This document shows positions 1 through 11,029 of a stretch of 64,000 nt of DNA, one piece after another; positions within the stretch are counted from its first letter, which is position 1; the number at the start of each line of letters is the position of its first letter. The position numbers were made by a program, and so were the translations under genes. Source of the DNA: Limnephilus marmoratus (taxonomy: Eukaryota; Arthropoda; Insecta; Trichoptera; Limnephilidae); the NCBI GenBank assembly GCA_917880885.1, contig OU862913.1:310001-374000 (forward strand), written 5' to 3'. The notes below the pieces were generated by a model, which had not been told where the DNA came from, made no database searches, and worked only from the letters and a program-made list of their open reading frames with translations.

Positions 1-2579
1 CCGAGAATGACACATGAAAGGTAGTATTAAACCGTTTTAGAAAGCCGTTTTTCAGAAAATAACCATTCTGCCCCTATAACACACTCTTAATGAAATAATA
101 TGACAACTAACTAATCTTTTCTTTTTAACATTTAAAGATCCATTTACACCGAGATTTTTGCTGAGATATCATAATAATATTAAATAAACACACTTTAATT
201 TACGTTGGATGTCCGCATGTATTTTTTGACAATAAAAAGGAGTTAATTGGACAATGAGATCATTAGACATAATACGAGTTATATTCGTAAGTACGAAACT
301 GTCAAACGAAAACGTCTGAATTCCGATTTGGTCCTGCAATCTTCGATAATCTGCCTCCGTTCATTAATAAACCAGTAATTATGCAGAAAGAATGTCATTA
401 TTAATAAAGTTGCGTAGGTATATCACCAGTCAAACAAAGGACAGGGTGATTTACAATCTCGTATCGATAACGAACCGATTGCCCTAGCACGCTTGCACCA
501 TCGATAGGCACACCGACGTCGACGGGAAATAAATAAGGAATCGACATACGATCTCATACGATGGCAACACTGGGGATCTTTTAATGAATTTTCGTTTCTT
601 AATTTGAAAATATGTGCTGCGTAAAAATGAAAAATACCAATAAATTGACAATTTCGAATTGAAATTCGAACTCAAATAAATATTGGCGTTTCGCATGTAG
701 ATACTTTTTGAGACTAAACGACATTTTAACAAATTACGTTTCTCGAATTTGAGAGCAATTAATTGATCGCCTCTTAAGAGGACATAACCAGAGAAAACCA
801 GAAATATGTCATTTTCAAATCGGGTTTTAGACGTATTGACTCTTTTCCACAAAAAATTATAAATGGATTTCGAAAGATTGTTCTTTTATCTAGCATTCGT
901 ATGTAATAAATTTTTAGAATTTTTTTAAATTTTTAGTATAATAAGGTTATTCCATAGGTCGTTGGCAGATTTGTTAAATTTTCAAAAAAGTTTTTGTATT
1001 ATACCACTCCCATTTCAAATAACATAATCATGCAGTAAAATAAATCAATACATTATCTAGCAAACGCATGTTTTAGAATTTTAATTTTAGTTTCAATAAA
1101 ATCATTAAAAAATATGTACGTACATGTGTTTCTTGACGAAAATTGGCCCATTTGTGTATTTATTTGCCCACTTACAAACTAATATATCTCAGATTTTTTT
1201 TACATGCTTATTTTGATAAGACGTTATTGACAAATAATAAATAATTTTGATCGAAAAATAATTTTAGTAAGTATTTAATATTAATTAATTTACAGCTTCG
1301 CATTCCAACATTTTTCTTATCGAAAGAAACACAAAATTCAGAGCTCATTCGGCCCGCAATCGTGGCCTGGACAAGTCGTGTCCGCGACGGTCTTGGTCGT
1401 CACATTTTAAAATGACAAACTGAAAACGAAACTTTAAAAATAAATATACTATTTCTTGTTTCACGTTTGTAAAGATCTACAGGGTTGCCCGAACGCAAAA
1501 TTTCATGTGCATTGAATATTTTTGTGCTAAAATTTTTATAATTTTGAAATTTTTTATTATAAATTATTGTTATGTGAATACCGCTCAATATTAATATTTT
1601 CTTAAAACATAAATATTTCTTTTGTATGTAGTTTTATTATTTTTTAGTTTTATATATTTGTATATTTATGTTCCTATTTTGTTTCCTTTCATAAAAAAAA
1701 TGAAAATATAAAATATTAACTGATAATACTGGTTACCTACGTCGCGTCGTATTAAATTTCTCTAATTATTTAAAACATTGTTATATTTATCAAAAGTAGG
1801 AACTGTCGTGCATTATTATTTCCTGCAATAGTTCGTTTTCTATGGAAATGTCATTGAACCCTGTGACGTTACCGTGCGTCTTTACCACTTTTGCTCCGCT
1901 TTTTGAAGCAATATTGTATTAGGTGCACAATATTTACTTTCTGTTTATACAGTTTTGTGTCCCTTCAGTGATCATCACATGGATATCACGAAGTTATTCA
2001 CATTCTTGCACTTCTACTTTTCTAGTGACGTTTCTTCAACAAATTGGTATTGACCGCCGCGCTTCGCCTTGTACGTAAGTAGGTTCATGATATATTGACT
2101 AAGTAAGACCTAAGCCCCTTAAATTGGTGCATGTTTATTATAAGAATATATTATCTCATTTTACATCTTTCGCGATATAATATATTGAGCTACCCTGAAA
2201 CAATCAGGTAACACCTGACAGACAAGTAGATTTACGGTCGCTTTCAAAAATACCAACCAAACGATTAGTAAGTCTATTAAATATTTACCCAACTTCTTAC
2301 TTCTCGATTCTGAATAAAAGCAGGGTGATACTGAGAGTATCTATAACTCAGATGACAATAGAATCAACTTCTTCCACCCACATAAATTTGCTGTAAGTAT
2401 AGTAAATGTACCTATATACTTAGTAGATTTGCTGTGTAGTAAATTTGACAGTTCTTCACATTGTGTGACTACGTACATCAAAATAACTAATTTATGTTGG
2501 TATTGAACCGTTTAAATAAATTTTTGCCGGTCATGTTTGTTAAGCCAACATTGCATTTAGTTATCTTAACTTGAGTCCT
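1..2579. other. AT-rich non-coding stretch
   Basis: I see no gene, RNA or repeat with recognisable ends here. The short open frames near 484-852 and 1400-1588 have low-complexity compositions and no family resemblance, so I treat them as chance. Confidence 0.5.
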
Positions 2580-2824
2580 TAATAGCCGGTTCACACGGTT
2601 CAACTTTAGTTGATCAACTCGACACTTGAAAGCATATTGACAGGTGTGAACCTTCTTTCAACAAAGTTGAACAAGTTTTTTGTTGACTAGCTAAAGTTGA
2701 TAGCCCGTCTACTTTTGACGTTCAAGTATGATCGCGCCATCTTGGTTACCATAGTTACTCGCGTGCACAACTAGACGTCAAACATTTATGTCCATATTTG
2801 TTAGACGTTCCTAGTTCTACCGTC

Positions 2825-3046
2825 ATGGAATCCGTTTCAACGAAAAAATATTTGAAATGGTCGGATGATTTGATGTTCAGATTTATGCATCCCTGTCTTT
2901 GGGATCAAAAGCAAGAAGTGTACACAAATAGAAATGCCCGTGATACTGCAATAAATAATATGTGTTTCATTTACACTACCTACCCAATATATTATGATAA
3001 TGACAAAAAAATAACGGTAAATATTCAGAGCATGCGTCACCATTAA
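2825..3046 (+). pseudogene. MADF (Myb/SANT-like) protein fragment of Harbinger element
   Basis: The frame from the ATG at 2825 carries the heart of a MADF domain: a helix followed by HPCLWDQKQEVYTNRN and then ARDTAINNM, matching the family pattern of a P-x-LWD turn followed by Y-x-N-R and a D-xA helix. Harbinger transposons carry such a DNA-binding protein as their second gene, where it helps the transposase reach the element ends. Only the first part of the domain is present, and the frame runs into unrelated residues and stops, so a 3' exon is lost or undetected. It may be an intact first exon in an otherwise dead element. Confidence 0.65.
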
Positions 3047-3230
3047 TACGCATAAATTAAAAGAAAAAAAACTTTGTACAAATCTAATAACAATAACTAC
3101 CTACATATGTCAAAGTATGGCGTTTGGCGTTGTTGTTTTTAGGTTATGGTAAAGCTAATTTTAAAGAAATACGGATTATTTCCTTGCTTCTCCGGTTGTT
3201 GTAGTTAGTAGTAATTATTATTAATTTAAA

Positions 3231-3425
3231 CATCTCTGAAAAATTTTATCGCTAATTTTGGAAAGCAGCTCATCAAATTGTTTTTCTGTCATCCATATCC
3301 TTCGGAGTCTTCTAGTTCCGTCTCTTTCAAAATTGTATTGGATGCGCCTAATTCATGATCCATTTTCTCGCCCAAATACGACGTTTTTTATGCTTTTTCA
3401 TAATCTCGAGCTCATCTCGCAAAAC
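3231..3425 (-). pseudogene. Harbinger transposase N-terminal remnant
   Basis: Read on the minus strand, the stretch gives an RRIWARKW-type motif, then ASNTI, an ELEDSEGY block and a TEKQFDELL helix. This is the typical N-terminus of Harbinger nucleases (basic RR-WxR segment, GA-x-NTL-x-EL, DP-x-Y, then the FDELL helix). Stops and frame shifts separate the blocks, and none of the catalytic DDE region remains. It lies opposite the MADF frame, as expected for divergent Harbinger genes. Confidence 0.65.
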
Positions 3426-3589
3426 ATCAGAAGTTAGAGAGACGCACGCACTGAAAATTTCAGTTGACGCCATCTTGAATGTCAAATTCGGTTCTACTTA
3501 AATTGAAACGTGTGAACATAATCTCGTTCAACTTTTTACGTTAAATAAAAGTGGATCAACAAAAATTGAAACGTCTGAACGCGCCATAA

Positions 3590-3877
3590 CTGAGTGTAAA
3601 GAGCGGATTCTGTCGTTTAAAGATGAAAGTGTCCGTGAGATATTTCATTTTAACATGCAAACAGCTGAACATTAATACTTGTGGTTCTTTGCATGTAGCC
3701 GGGAGCGAATGAGTAATAACTCAGATACACCACATACATCATTACATGTCTGGCCGTATTATAGGCAGCTTGAACACAAGCTAATAATGGTCGAAGTGGT
3801 TTATTCCTCGTCTGTAAACTCAACTATTTCGAATTACCCACATTGTGTGGAAAACCGAGGCCTCTGTGTAACAGTTT
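3590..3877. other. Spacer without recognised feature
   Basis: I find no coding or repeat structure between the Harbinger remnant and the LINE tail. A plus-strand frame at 3679-3897 has no family resemblance. Confidence 0.4.
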
Positions 3878-4398
3878 CGTTTTTTTTTTTACATTAACTC
3901 CACGCAGGAGGCCCTGAGGAAAATTATTTCCCTCAGGGCCTATGTCTTCTGGGATGCTGTGTGGAGGATCTTTTTTGAGGAGAGGAAGGAATGAAAATTG
4001 GTCTTGCAGAGACCCATGTAGTAGAAAAGAGGAAACACAGAGGCCGGTAGATCATTCCACAGCCGAGCTGTTGAACACAAGAACGAGTTGAAGAAGCGAC
4101 CCGTTCTCATGTGACAAATGTCAACCGTGTACAATAGTTCGGCACGCGTTTGGCGTGTTTCCCTACTATGCACCGGTGCCGAAGGGATCAATGACGCTAG
4201 TTCCTCGGAGCATCTACCATTGTAATACCGGTAGAACAAGGATAGCATTGCCACCCGACGCATGTGATCTAAATATTGCAATCCGTATTTTAAGATGTTT
4301 CTGCTCAGAGGCGAGGGTATTTTTAATGTATTTTGGAGCTCCAGACCAGAGATGGCTGCCGGTTTATGCGGTGGAAGCGAGTCTAAGTGAGAAGTCAA
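3878..4398 (-). pseudogene. 3' end of a non-LTR retrotransposon (CR1/Rex-like)
   Basis: The minus strand encodes about 150 residues resembling the extreme C-terminus of a LINE reverse-transcriptase protein: RRVAMLSLFYRYYNGRCSEE, then a T-R-x-TR segment and a STARLWNDLPASVFP motif. The finger, palm and catalytic YxDD regions are missing, so it is a 5'-truncated copy. Downstream comes a 3'UTR whose last part can fold (GGCCCTGAGG against CCTCAGGGCC, about 3910-3939), then an A-tail seen as T residues at 3880-3892. The same 3' tail recurs at 13.5, 22.6, 21.5, 43.7 and 55.1 kb. Confidence 0.7.
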
Positions 4399-4527
4399 CT
4401 TGTATTTCTAATTGTCGTTTAATTGTTCTTTCAGTCCTTAATTGAGTGACTCCCTTTTGTCGTTTAATTGGTGAAAGCGGTTGTGAAATATTTTATATTT
4501 CAATCGTCATTGTAACGATTTTTTTTA

Positions 4528-4530
<3 letters not shown>

Positions 4531-4581
<51 letters not shown>
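4531..4581. repeat. Poly(T) tract of 51 bases
   Basis: An uninterrupted run of T, preceded by a shorter T run, fits an old A-tail of a minus-strand retroposon or simple homopolymer growth. Assembly length is unreliable in such tracts. Confidence 0.9.
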
Positions 4582-4583
<2 letters not shown>

Positions 4584-5093
4584 TAATTGTTTTTGTGTTT
4601 AATTCGTAGAACTCCATTTTAATTTTTAGAAATTTAATTAAAATTAAATTCGATAATGTTATTATCGAGTTCTGCAAGTTTTTTGGTTAGTGTTTTAGTT
4701 ACAGCTGTTTCGACTTGTAAGGTCATTTTCAAACTGTGGTGCCACGTACGGACGACTTATTTATAAGATTTTAAATGTCAATTTTTAAAGGTGTCTAAGT
4801 TGATTTATTACCGGTTAAACCAATTTGTAGAGACACTAATTGAGAGAGTGCTAATGTGGGAATCGGAGTTAGGGTTTTCTTAATTGAATTAGAATTAGAT
4901 TTTTTTTACGTTAATTGTTGCATGAATATATTTCCAGTTTTAAAATATAATTCTTTTTTTTTTCTCGATCAATTTATCAATGACTTATGTTTTTTATAAT
5001 TTTTATAATTTTTATGATATATGTTACCGTAAAAGCCCGAACTACGGTAAATCCTAAGATTTTCCGGTAAATTCTAAGATTTACCAACTCTTA
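4582..5093. other. AT-rich spacer
   Basis: No gene is seen. Near 4700 there is a GCTGTTTCGAC...AAGGTCATTTTC sequence of the kind found beside Penelope-like elements, too short to call. Confidence 0.35.
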
Positions 5094-5277
5094 ATGGTAA
5101 AAGTCCGAACCGTTCTATAATCATCGTTCACCAACCTAACCTAACCTAACATGTACTAAATTCTAATGGTAAAAGCCCGAAAAAATCATTTCTTATTTAA
5201 ATATTATAAACGATTTTTTCGGGCTTTCGGGTTAGGTTGATGAACGATGATTATAGAACGGTTCGGAGTTTTACCAT
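5094..5277. repeat. Fold-back (long inverted repeat) element with CCTAA repeats
   Basis: The left arm from 5094 (ATGGTAAAAGTCCGAACCG and on through TCGTTCACCAACC) is matched in reverse complement by the right arm ending at 5277. An inner pair, GCCCGAAAAAATC against GATTTTTTCGGGC, extends the hairpin. Three CCTAA units lie in the left arm near 5134-5150. No transposase is encoded, so it is probably a non-autonomous fold-back element. Confidence 0.75.
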
Positions 5278-5541
5278 GACATGTATATTTATTTGAGAAA
5301 GCAGTGCAAAACGGTTTTTCATCAACCTTGATATTTGATGCTCGAGGTTTGAGAACTGTGTATGATTATTAAATTTATTGTAGAGTTGTCCAGATTACTA
5401 CACACAATTTTCAAAATGACTTAAAGCTCTATTATATCCACTCATTAATAGGATGATGTTTCAAGGTTCTGTTGCAGGTCTAATTTATTTGGAGCTGGGA
5501 CCAATTTACCATCTTTATTTTTATCCGGAACGCTATCACAG

Positions 5542-5701
5542 AAGACAATGGATCTTCCCAACACAGAGAGTGTTTCCATCAAGGTGGAACCAGGCTCCCA
5601 GGAAGAAGGTGGAGGTGAAATACCCTATACGGATATAGATATCTACCTCCCGGATGTGAAGATGGAATATTTGCAGTATGCGAAGAGTACTTCGGCAGTC
5701 A
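5542..5701 (+). CDS. ZF-1 exon 1 (first coding exon, SUMO-motif region)
   Basis: The exon follows a TATCACAG acceptor and the ATG at 5548 opens an acidic 51-residue segment. It contains VSIKVEPG (psi-K-x-E SUMO consensus), a run of Glu and Gly, and a YTDIDI...LPDVK block shared with the other ZF genes in this window. It ends at a GTAAGT donor (5702) after one base of a codon, so the intron is phase 1. Joined to 15525-15677 and 16288-17369 it gives a continuous 462-aa frame. The 9.8 kb intron that follows is filled with transposons. The start is supported by alignment of the same methionine in ZF-2, and a 5' non-coding exon must lie upstream. Expression is not shown by sequence. Confidence 0.75.
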
Positions 5702-5734
5702 GTAAGTTGCATTGCAAAAGTAAGGCTGAATTTA

Positions 5735-6134
5735 CTCTCACGCTGACCGCGCGCGCACCGTCGGCGCTGATGGTCGAAATATATGAACTTCTAGGAAGCG
5801 TTTTTGAATCAGCGCGCAAGGTGGTCAGCGCTGATGGCTACGCGGCCGTACGCGTCGCGCGTCGGCGCCGCGTAGCTGTCGGCGCTGACGATTGCATGAG
5901 CGCCTCTGTTTTCAGTGAGCGTTCTAGTGTCGAGCGGAGCGTACGTCGTTAGCGTGTACAGTCATGGCGAATCGCGAAGTGGATACAGGTCGAGTTATCG
6001 ATGAGGTACGCCTGAGGATTTTGGTCTTCCTCTGTACAGTTATGCGGTCAGTACGATACTGAAACGAGCCACGCTGAGCCTCAGCGCTGACGAACTACGC
6101 GCTGATCTGTGAGCGCTGACGGTGAGCGTGAGAC
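5735..6134. mobile_element. GC-rich MITE, Harbinger- or Tc-like
   Basis: This 400-bp block is far richer in GC than its surroundings. Its ends form a short inverted repeat (left CTCTCACGCTGACCG; right, reverse complemented, GTCTCACGCTCACCG) followed on both sides by GCGCTGA-type subrepeats. TTA lies to the left and TAA to the right, so the target site is TA or an imperfect TWA. A short frame from the ATG at 5964 begins MANREVDTGRVIDEVRLR, resembling the start of a MADF protein and favouring a Harbinger origin. It sits just inside ZF-1 intron 1. Confidence 0.6.
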
Positions 6135-6407
6135 TAAATTAAGAAAATGTTTTTATTTTTTTATTTTTTTATTTATTAGAGATAATATATTACAAAATTA
6201 TTACATAAAATTTATAATACATTACTCCCAATGAGTTTAATAAAACTCATTTCGGGAAGGACAACATTATACATCTAAAGGAAAATTATTTTTACATAAG
6301 AACACGGAAATCAATGAACAATACATAGATTTTTAAATGGACTAGACACACTTGATACAGGTAATTGAAGAATATACAAGAGTTACAAAGGAAGACAGCT
6401 AAATTCG

Positions 6408-7949
6408 TCACTGGTTAATAAAGTTGCTGAGAAAATATCCTTTTAGAGCCTTTGCCAATATTTTTTTGTTTGATTCTGGTAGTTTAAGGACATTAGGTAA
6501 TGCGTTGTATTGCGTATGTGCGATGTATTGTAAGGAGTTAATTCCAAATTTAGTTGTGTGTGTAGATGACGATAGGTGCATTTGATTTTGTGATCGTGTT
6601 TTGTGCTGGTGTATATCGGAATTAAAGGCTGGTTTAGTGTTGGTGTGAGAGGAGTGTTGAATTATTTGTAGGATGGCAGTGGTGATGCTATATTTTGGCA
6701 GAATGGTAAAGGGAAGAATTTGTGTCAGTGAGTATATGTCTTTGACATGTGTATCCCATGGTAGATGGTATATATTTCTTATGGCTCTATTTTGGATTAC
6801 TTGTATTTCAGATATTTGTTTCTTAGTAATGGTGCCCCAGATACTAACCAGATAACTTAGGTGAGAGTGGATCAGAGCATAATATGTGGCACGCAGTAAA
6901 GCTGTGGGGAGCACATTTTGAAGTCGATAGAGTACACCAGTTATCGGGGAAATTTTGGATTTAACATATTCAACATGGGAGTTCCACGATAGGTTAGAAT
7001 CTATGAATAACCCTAAATATTTCGTTACTTGTACATTTTGGAGCTTTTCATTTCCAAGAGTAATATTCATTGTCATGTAATCTTTTTTCCCGAAAGTGAG
7101 GTAGTGAGTTTTTTTGACATTAAGGCTTAATTTATTTATCCGCAACCATTTAGCTAGCTTTGCTAGATCTTTATTCATTAGAGATTCAAGTTCCCTCAGA
7201 TTTTTACAACGATAATAAATCACAGTATCATCAGCGTAAAGTTGAAGTTTTCCCAAGATGCCGCATTTAGTTATATCATTGATGTATAGTAAGAAAAGTA
7301 GGGGTCCTAGAATCGAGCCCTGTGGCACTCCACATGTGATTTTTCCAAAGCCGCTTAGGTTCCCTTCGATGTCGACAAGGCAATATCTATCAGATAGGTA
7401 ACTTCGGAGGAGCTTTAAAAATTTCCCGACTATACCCAAATGTTCCAATTTTTGTAGGAGTATTTCATGATCTACTGTATCAAAGGCTTTTTTTAGATCT
7501 ATAAAAATAGCTGCTACATATTCGCCCTGGTCTATGTACTGCTGAATGTTCGAGATGAAATCGAAGGTGGCACATTGGGTACTGGAGTTTTTTCGAAAGC
7601 CATATTGCTGTGGTGTTAGGATATTGTTGTTAGAGATGTATTTTAGAAGTCTATCCTTGATAATAGTCTCGAACACCTTTGAAAATACTGATAAAATCGA
7701 TATTGGGCGATAGTTAGAAATACATTTTTTGCAGCCTTCTTTATAAATTGGTATAATTTTTGCTAGCTTTAATTGATTTGGGAATACTCCCGAGCCTATA
7801 GAGGAATTGATAAGTTGCGCTAGGTGCTCAGCTAGTTCTTCTTTACAGGTTTTAAGGATGCACGGGGTTACTCCATCGATACCTGCCGCTGCATTCGACC
7901 TAAGTTTCGAGATGATCCTTAATATCTCAGCCTTATTTGTCCTAGCCAT
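6408..7949 (-). pseudogene. LINE reverse transcriptase (ORF2 C-terminal two thirds)
   Basis: The 513-aa frame starts at the finger domain (KLRSNAAAGIDGV, then KIIPIYKEG and NYRPISIL), continues with IFIDLKKAFDTVDH (first catalytic Asp), GVPQGSILGPLLF and LYADDTVIY (the YxDD active site), and runs through KYLGLFIDSNLSW and a thumb region to a C-terminal tail. All polymerase motifs are visible, so decay is mild. It copies element RNA into DNA at a nicked target. It is separated by a stop from the upstream fragment at 7968-8340 and lacks the N-terminal endonuclease, so it is dead as an autonomous element. Family assignment within CR1/Jockey is not certain. Confidence 0.85.
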
Positions 7950-7967
7950 ATATAAGGATTGACTTGC

Positions 7968-8340
7968 CTATGGTTCTATATAAATAGTATTACAGTCATC
8001 CGGGAATGATGGAATGGCAGCTGCCAACTTTTCTCCAACTGATAAGAAAAATTCATTAAATGCTGAAGCTATTTCACTAGGTCCCCTAAGCTCACAATTA
8101 TTTACGATGAGAGATTCGATGGTGTTGGAGGGTTTATGGGCACGGTTAGATAAAATTGAGTTAATGGTTTTCCAAGTTTTTCTAGGGTTATTCAGGTTTT
8201 GTTGAAGGCTATTGGCATAATATTTGTTTTTCAAACTTCTCCTATAATTAGTTATTAAGTTTCTCAGTTTATTTTTATGGACTACAAGAGATATATTTCC
8301 TGGGTCTTGTTTCCACTGCTTGTGAAGCTGATTTCTTTCT
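7968..8340 (-). pseudogene. LINE ORF2 linker fragment upstream of the RT
   Basis: Minus-strand residues such as KYYANSLQQNLNNPRKTWKT, followed by a segment ending AFNEFFLSVGEKLA, are the typical linker between endonuclease and reverse transcriptase in Jockey/CR1 ORF2 proteins (the N-P-x-x-W-K-x-I-N and F-N-x-F-F motifs). The same frame runs upstream to about 8340, where the element is truncated. A stop separates it from the RT frame. Confidence 0.7.
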
Positions 8341-8465
8341 TTGATCAGCTAATTTCGCTCATGTTAATTTCAGGTGTTTGTAACATATCTATTTCATGAG
8401 CAGGTACTGCTCAAAATAGGTACCGTTTATAGTCTATGCTTTATTTATTTTTCTTTTTTTTTAAC

Positions 8466-9245
8466 TTTGTTGGTTGGCGAAACTGCAACGAGACCGGAAA
8501 CGTCGTTCGAGGAAAGATGGCGGCGGACATCACGTAATTTTTTGAGGCGGGAGGAGATTTTTGAGGAGAAGTTTGGTTGTAAAAAGATTCTAGTGCAATG
8601 TAGCCTAGAAAGTTATTTATTTTTCGTTCTGTGAGTGTGGGACGATTTAAATGGCATAGAAGCCCTATTTTTTTATTGAATTCCTCGCCGGATGCCGGGA
8701 GATTGCTGTAACTGCATGCGGAAGAAAATTTAAACGGTAATCAACGGGGATGTATTGATTACTTGGCTGTTCCTTGGCCGGTGGGATTTTTACACGCCGC
8801 TTGATGGGTGTAGATCAGCTGTGGATTTCCTTGAAACTGGTGGCCCCATGACGTGCTGGACGGTGTCTAGGGGTTGGCTGTCGTCGTTTGCAGGAGTGTC
8901 ACGACTATCACGGCGACGGGACGTGTGCGGAATTAATAATTAAACGTAATTAGCTGACTCTCTCTTTCTACCACAGTTAATGGTTGCTCAAGGTATTTAT
9001 GTATTGTTTACTTTTCCTTGGTTCAATTTTTCTCTTGCAAAATGCAATAAACTTAACATTAATTTTCACTAGTAAAACCAGCGTTTTTTTATATGCATGA
9101 CCTCAAAATCCTTTTCTCCACTATCCTGCGAAGGAGATCTTCTTGCTCTGGGAAGACAGCGGTCGGATGACAAAAGGTATAGGTACCTACACTAAATGCT
9201 ATTACCTTAAATAATAATTCACATTACATTTGAATTCACATTACA
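8466..9245 (+). repeat. Possible 5' LTR of the gypsy element
   Basis: The interval starts TGTTGGTTGG and ends before TTTGGCGGCCCAAC (9246-9259), which looks like a Ty3/gypsy primer-binding site (TGGCGxCC-xAAC). It includes an AATAAA signal near 9046 and a GC-richer promoter-like half. No second copy is found downstream because the element is truncated, so the boundaries are inference. Confidence 0.35.
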
Positions 9246-9259
9246 TTTGGCGGCCCAAC

Positions 9260-10016
9260 AAAAGAGATTTTTAAGTTTAATAACTGGTGCTCGGATGGGA
9301 TTTTCAGTTCATGCATATATCAATTAGGATGGTATTGATAATCTGTAAGTTATCTGTATTTTACGATGTATCTTTTATAGAACGCATCAGTGTGTGTAGT
9401 TTTTAGGTTAGGTACATGTTTTCTTATACGCATTTATACTTGTTTGACGTTTCTGCTTAGTTTATGTGTTGCCACACAGATAAATGCGTGATAATATATT
9501 GTTTTTGACAATTCAAAAGTACTTTGTTAGCAGTGACAAACTTACGAATTTGTGGGGGAAAATATTTCATCTTTACTGGCAATACATGAATTTCAAATGT
9601 CAACTGTCACCTGCCAAATTGACGTGTTTGTTTATCAACATACGTTGTAAATACGTAAAGCAACGTATAATTTTTTTAAACAACATACTCCCAACGTACA
9701 ATATATGAAATTATTTTCGAATTAATTATTCTTTAATTCTGTATTCATCGGTTCGATTTATTCACGGCTTTACACGGTGTCCGGTGAGCTACATACATTA
9801 TAAAATGTCCGGTGAGCTACATACATGAAAAAAATTTTTTTTTTTTGGAAAATAATTTTGATTTTTTTTTTTTTTTTTTCTAATAATTTTTTTTAATGAA
9901 GGATAATTTGCTTTACAGGGTGTCCGGTATTTCAAACTATAAAGTACATTATTTTTTTTTAAATTAAATAATTTTAATTATTTTTTCTCAAATTTAAAAT
10001 TAAAAAACAAAACAAA
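9260..10016. other. AT-rich leader before gag
   Basis: There are no genes. Two direct copies of a GTCCGGTGAGCTACATACAT unit (about 9779 and 9809) and several T runs precede the gag ATG. It is probably the untranslated leader of the gypsy element. Confidence 0.4.
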
Positions 10017-10940
10017 ATGGCGATTACTAATATTAACGGTGCAACTAAGGAGGAGATGATACAGATGTTATCTGAATTAAATATCACTCCAGAGCCTACG
10101 TTATCAGCTATGCGGGAACAGGCTCGTATATATAATAAAAGTTTAAAACAATCAAGTAGTGATTCTCCACAACAAAATGAAGGCAATAGTGATAATGCGA
10201 GTCAGACTACAAACATAGTCAATAATTATTATCAATCGATAAATACAAATACGTCCGTACATTCTTGGGGTATTAAATTTTCTGGTTCTTCTGATGTTAG
10301 GGATTTTATACAACGTGTGGAGGAATTATCTAGATGCCGTCATATAGAACTGTCATCGGTTGTGACGTCCTTTGCAGATCTTTTGGAGGGGAAAGCTCTC
10401 TCTTGGTATAGGACTATTTATAAAGATTCATTATCTTGGCCTGAGTTGAGAAATCTCCTCATTGCACGTTTTGACCGTTGTATTAATCAAACAGAGGCCC
10501 TAAAAGCTTTTTTCGCGATGAAACAGAAATTTAACCAAAGTGTTGTGGATTACGTTGATGAAATTAAATTAGCTAATCTCAGATTAGACGTTCAACTTAC
10601 GGAGGAACAGTTGGTAGACCTAGTTTCTGATAGTCTGTTACCTAAATACGCATTGGCCATCGCATATTTTGCAGAAAAGGAATTATCTTCTTTGGTAAGT
10701 GTGTGTAGGAGATTTGAAAAGCACTCCGTAGATAAACCCTTACCGCATTTTACTTCTCCTCAAGCAACATCCTCTTCTCCTACACATTCTTCTTCTTCGA
10801 ATAGTAGAAAAACTTTAAATTGTTTTTATTGTAAGGCGCAAGGTCATACAAAACCTTTTTGTAGAAAATGGAAGTTTGATTCTCAGAAGAATTCTGACAA
10901 ACGCCGAGATGACCCCGCTCGCACAAATCCAAAAAACTAG
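10017..10940 (+). CDS. gag: Ty3/gypsy-type Gag
   Basis: The 307-aa protein has an Asn/Ser-rich N-terminal third and a capsid-like middle (KFSGSSDVRDFIQRVEEL, then FADLLEGKALSWYR, the typical A-x-x-WY segment of retrotransposon Gag). A Ser-rich hinge leads to one zinc knuckle, CFYCKAQGHTKPFC (C-x2-C-x4-H-x4-C, about residues 273-286), and a basic tail. Gag packages element RNA into particles. The frame is intact and starts at the first good ATG. The pol frame opens 89 bases downstream. It lies in the ZF-1 intron in the same orientation as the gene. Confidence 0.85.
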   Translation: MAITNINGATKEEMIQMLSELNITPEPTLSAMREQARIYNKSLKQSSSDSPQQNEGNSDNASQTTNIVNNYYQSINTNTSVHSWGIKFSGSSDVRDFIQRVEELSRCRHIELSSVVTSFADLLEGKALSWYRTIYKDSLSWPELRNLLIARFDRCINQTEALKAFFAMKQKFNQSVVDYVDEIKLANLRLDVQLTEEQLVDLVSDSLLPKYALAIAYFAEKELSSLVSVCRRFEKHSVDKPLPHFTSPQATSSSPTHSSSSNSRKTLNCFYCKAQGHTKPFCRKWKFDSQKNSDKRRDDPARTNPKN

Positions 10941-11029
10941 AGTGTGATCCTCTGCGTCCTGCTAGCAAGGATGACAGGAGTTCATCACCCTTAGTTTATA
11001 GCTCCAGTAACCGGTTCTTCAGGCGTGAC

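Larger units (their letters stand above)
2583..3586. mobile_element. PIF/Harbinger-type DNA transposon remnant
   Basis: The ends form imperfect inverted repeats: the left begins TAGCCGGTTCACACGGTTCA and the reverse complement of the right begins TGGCGCGTTCAGACG, and both continue with CAA-TTT and GTTGATC blocks. The element is flanked by the direct repeat TAA (2580-2582 and 3587-3589), the TWA target typical of Harbinger elements. Inside are a MADF-like frame on the plus strand and a broken Harbinger transposase on the minus strand, which is the two-gene layout of this superfamily. It is about 1 kb, well below an autonomous copy. Confidence 0.8.
6147..8352 (-). mobile_element. 5'-truncated CR1/Jockey-type LINE
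   Basis: This minus-strand non-LTR retrotransposon copy ends in an A-rich tail (T-rich at 6147-6180 on the plus strand). It retains the linker before the reverse transcriptase, the whole polymerase and the C-terminal region, but no endonuclease. It is inserted in ZF-1 intron 1, antisense to the gene. Confidence 0.8.

Noticed and set aside
484..852. 122-residue open frame on the minus strand
   Set aside because: Composition is that of AT-rich non-coding DNA, with no domain, no splice context and no paralogue in the window.
4155..4445. Plus-strand 96-residue frame
   Set aside because: It is the antisense of the LINE C-terminal frame, which has the family motifs.
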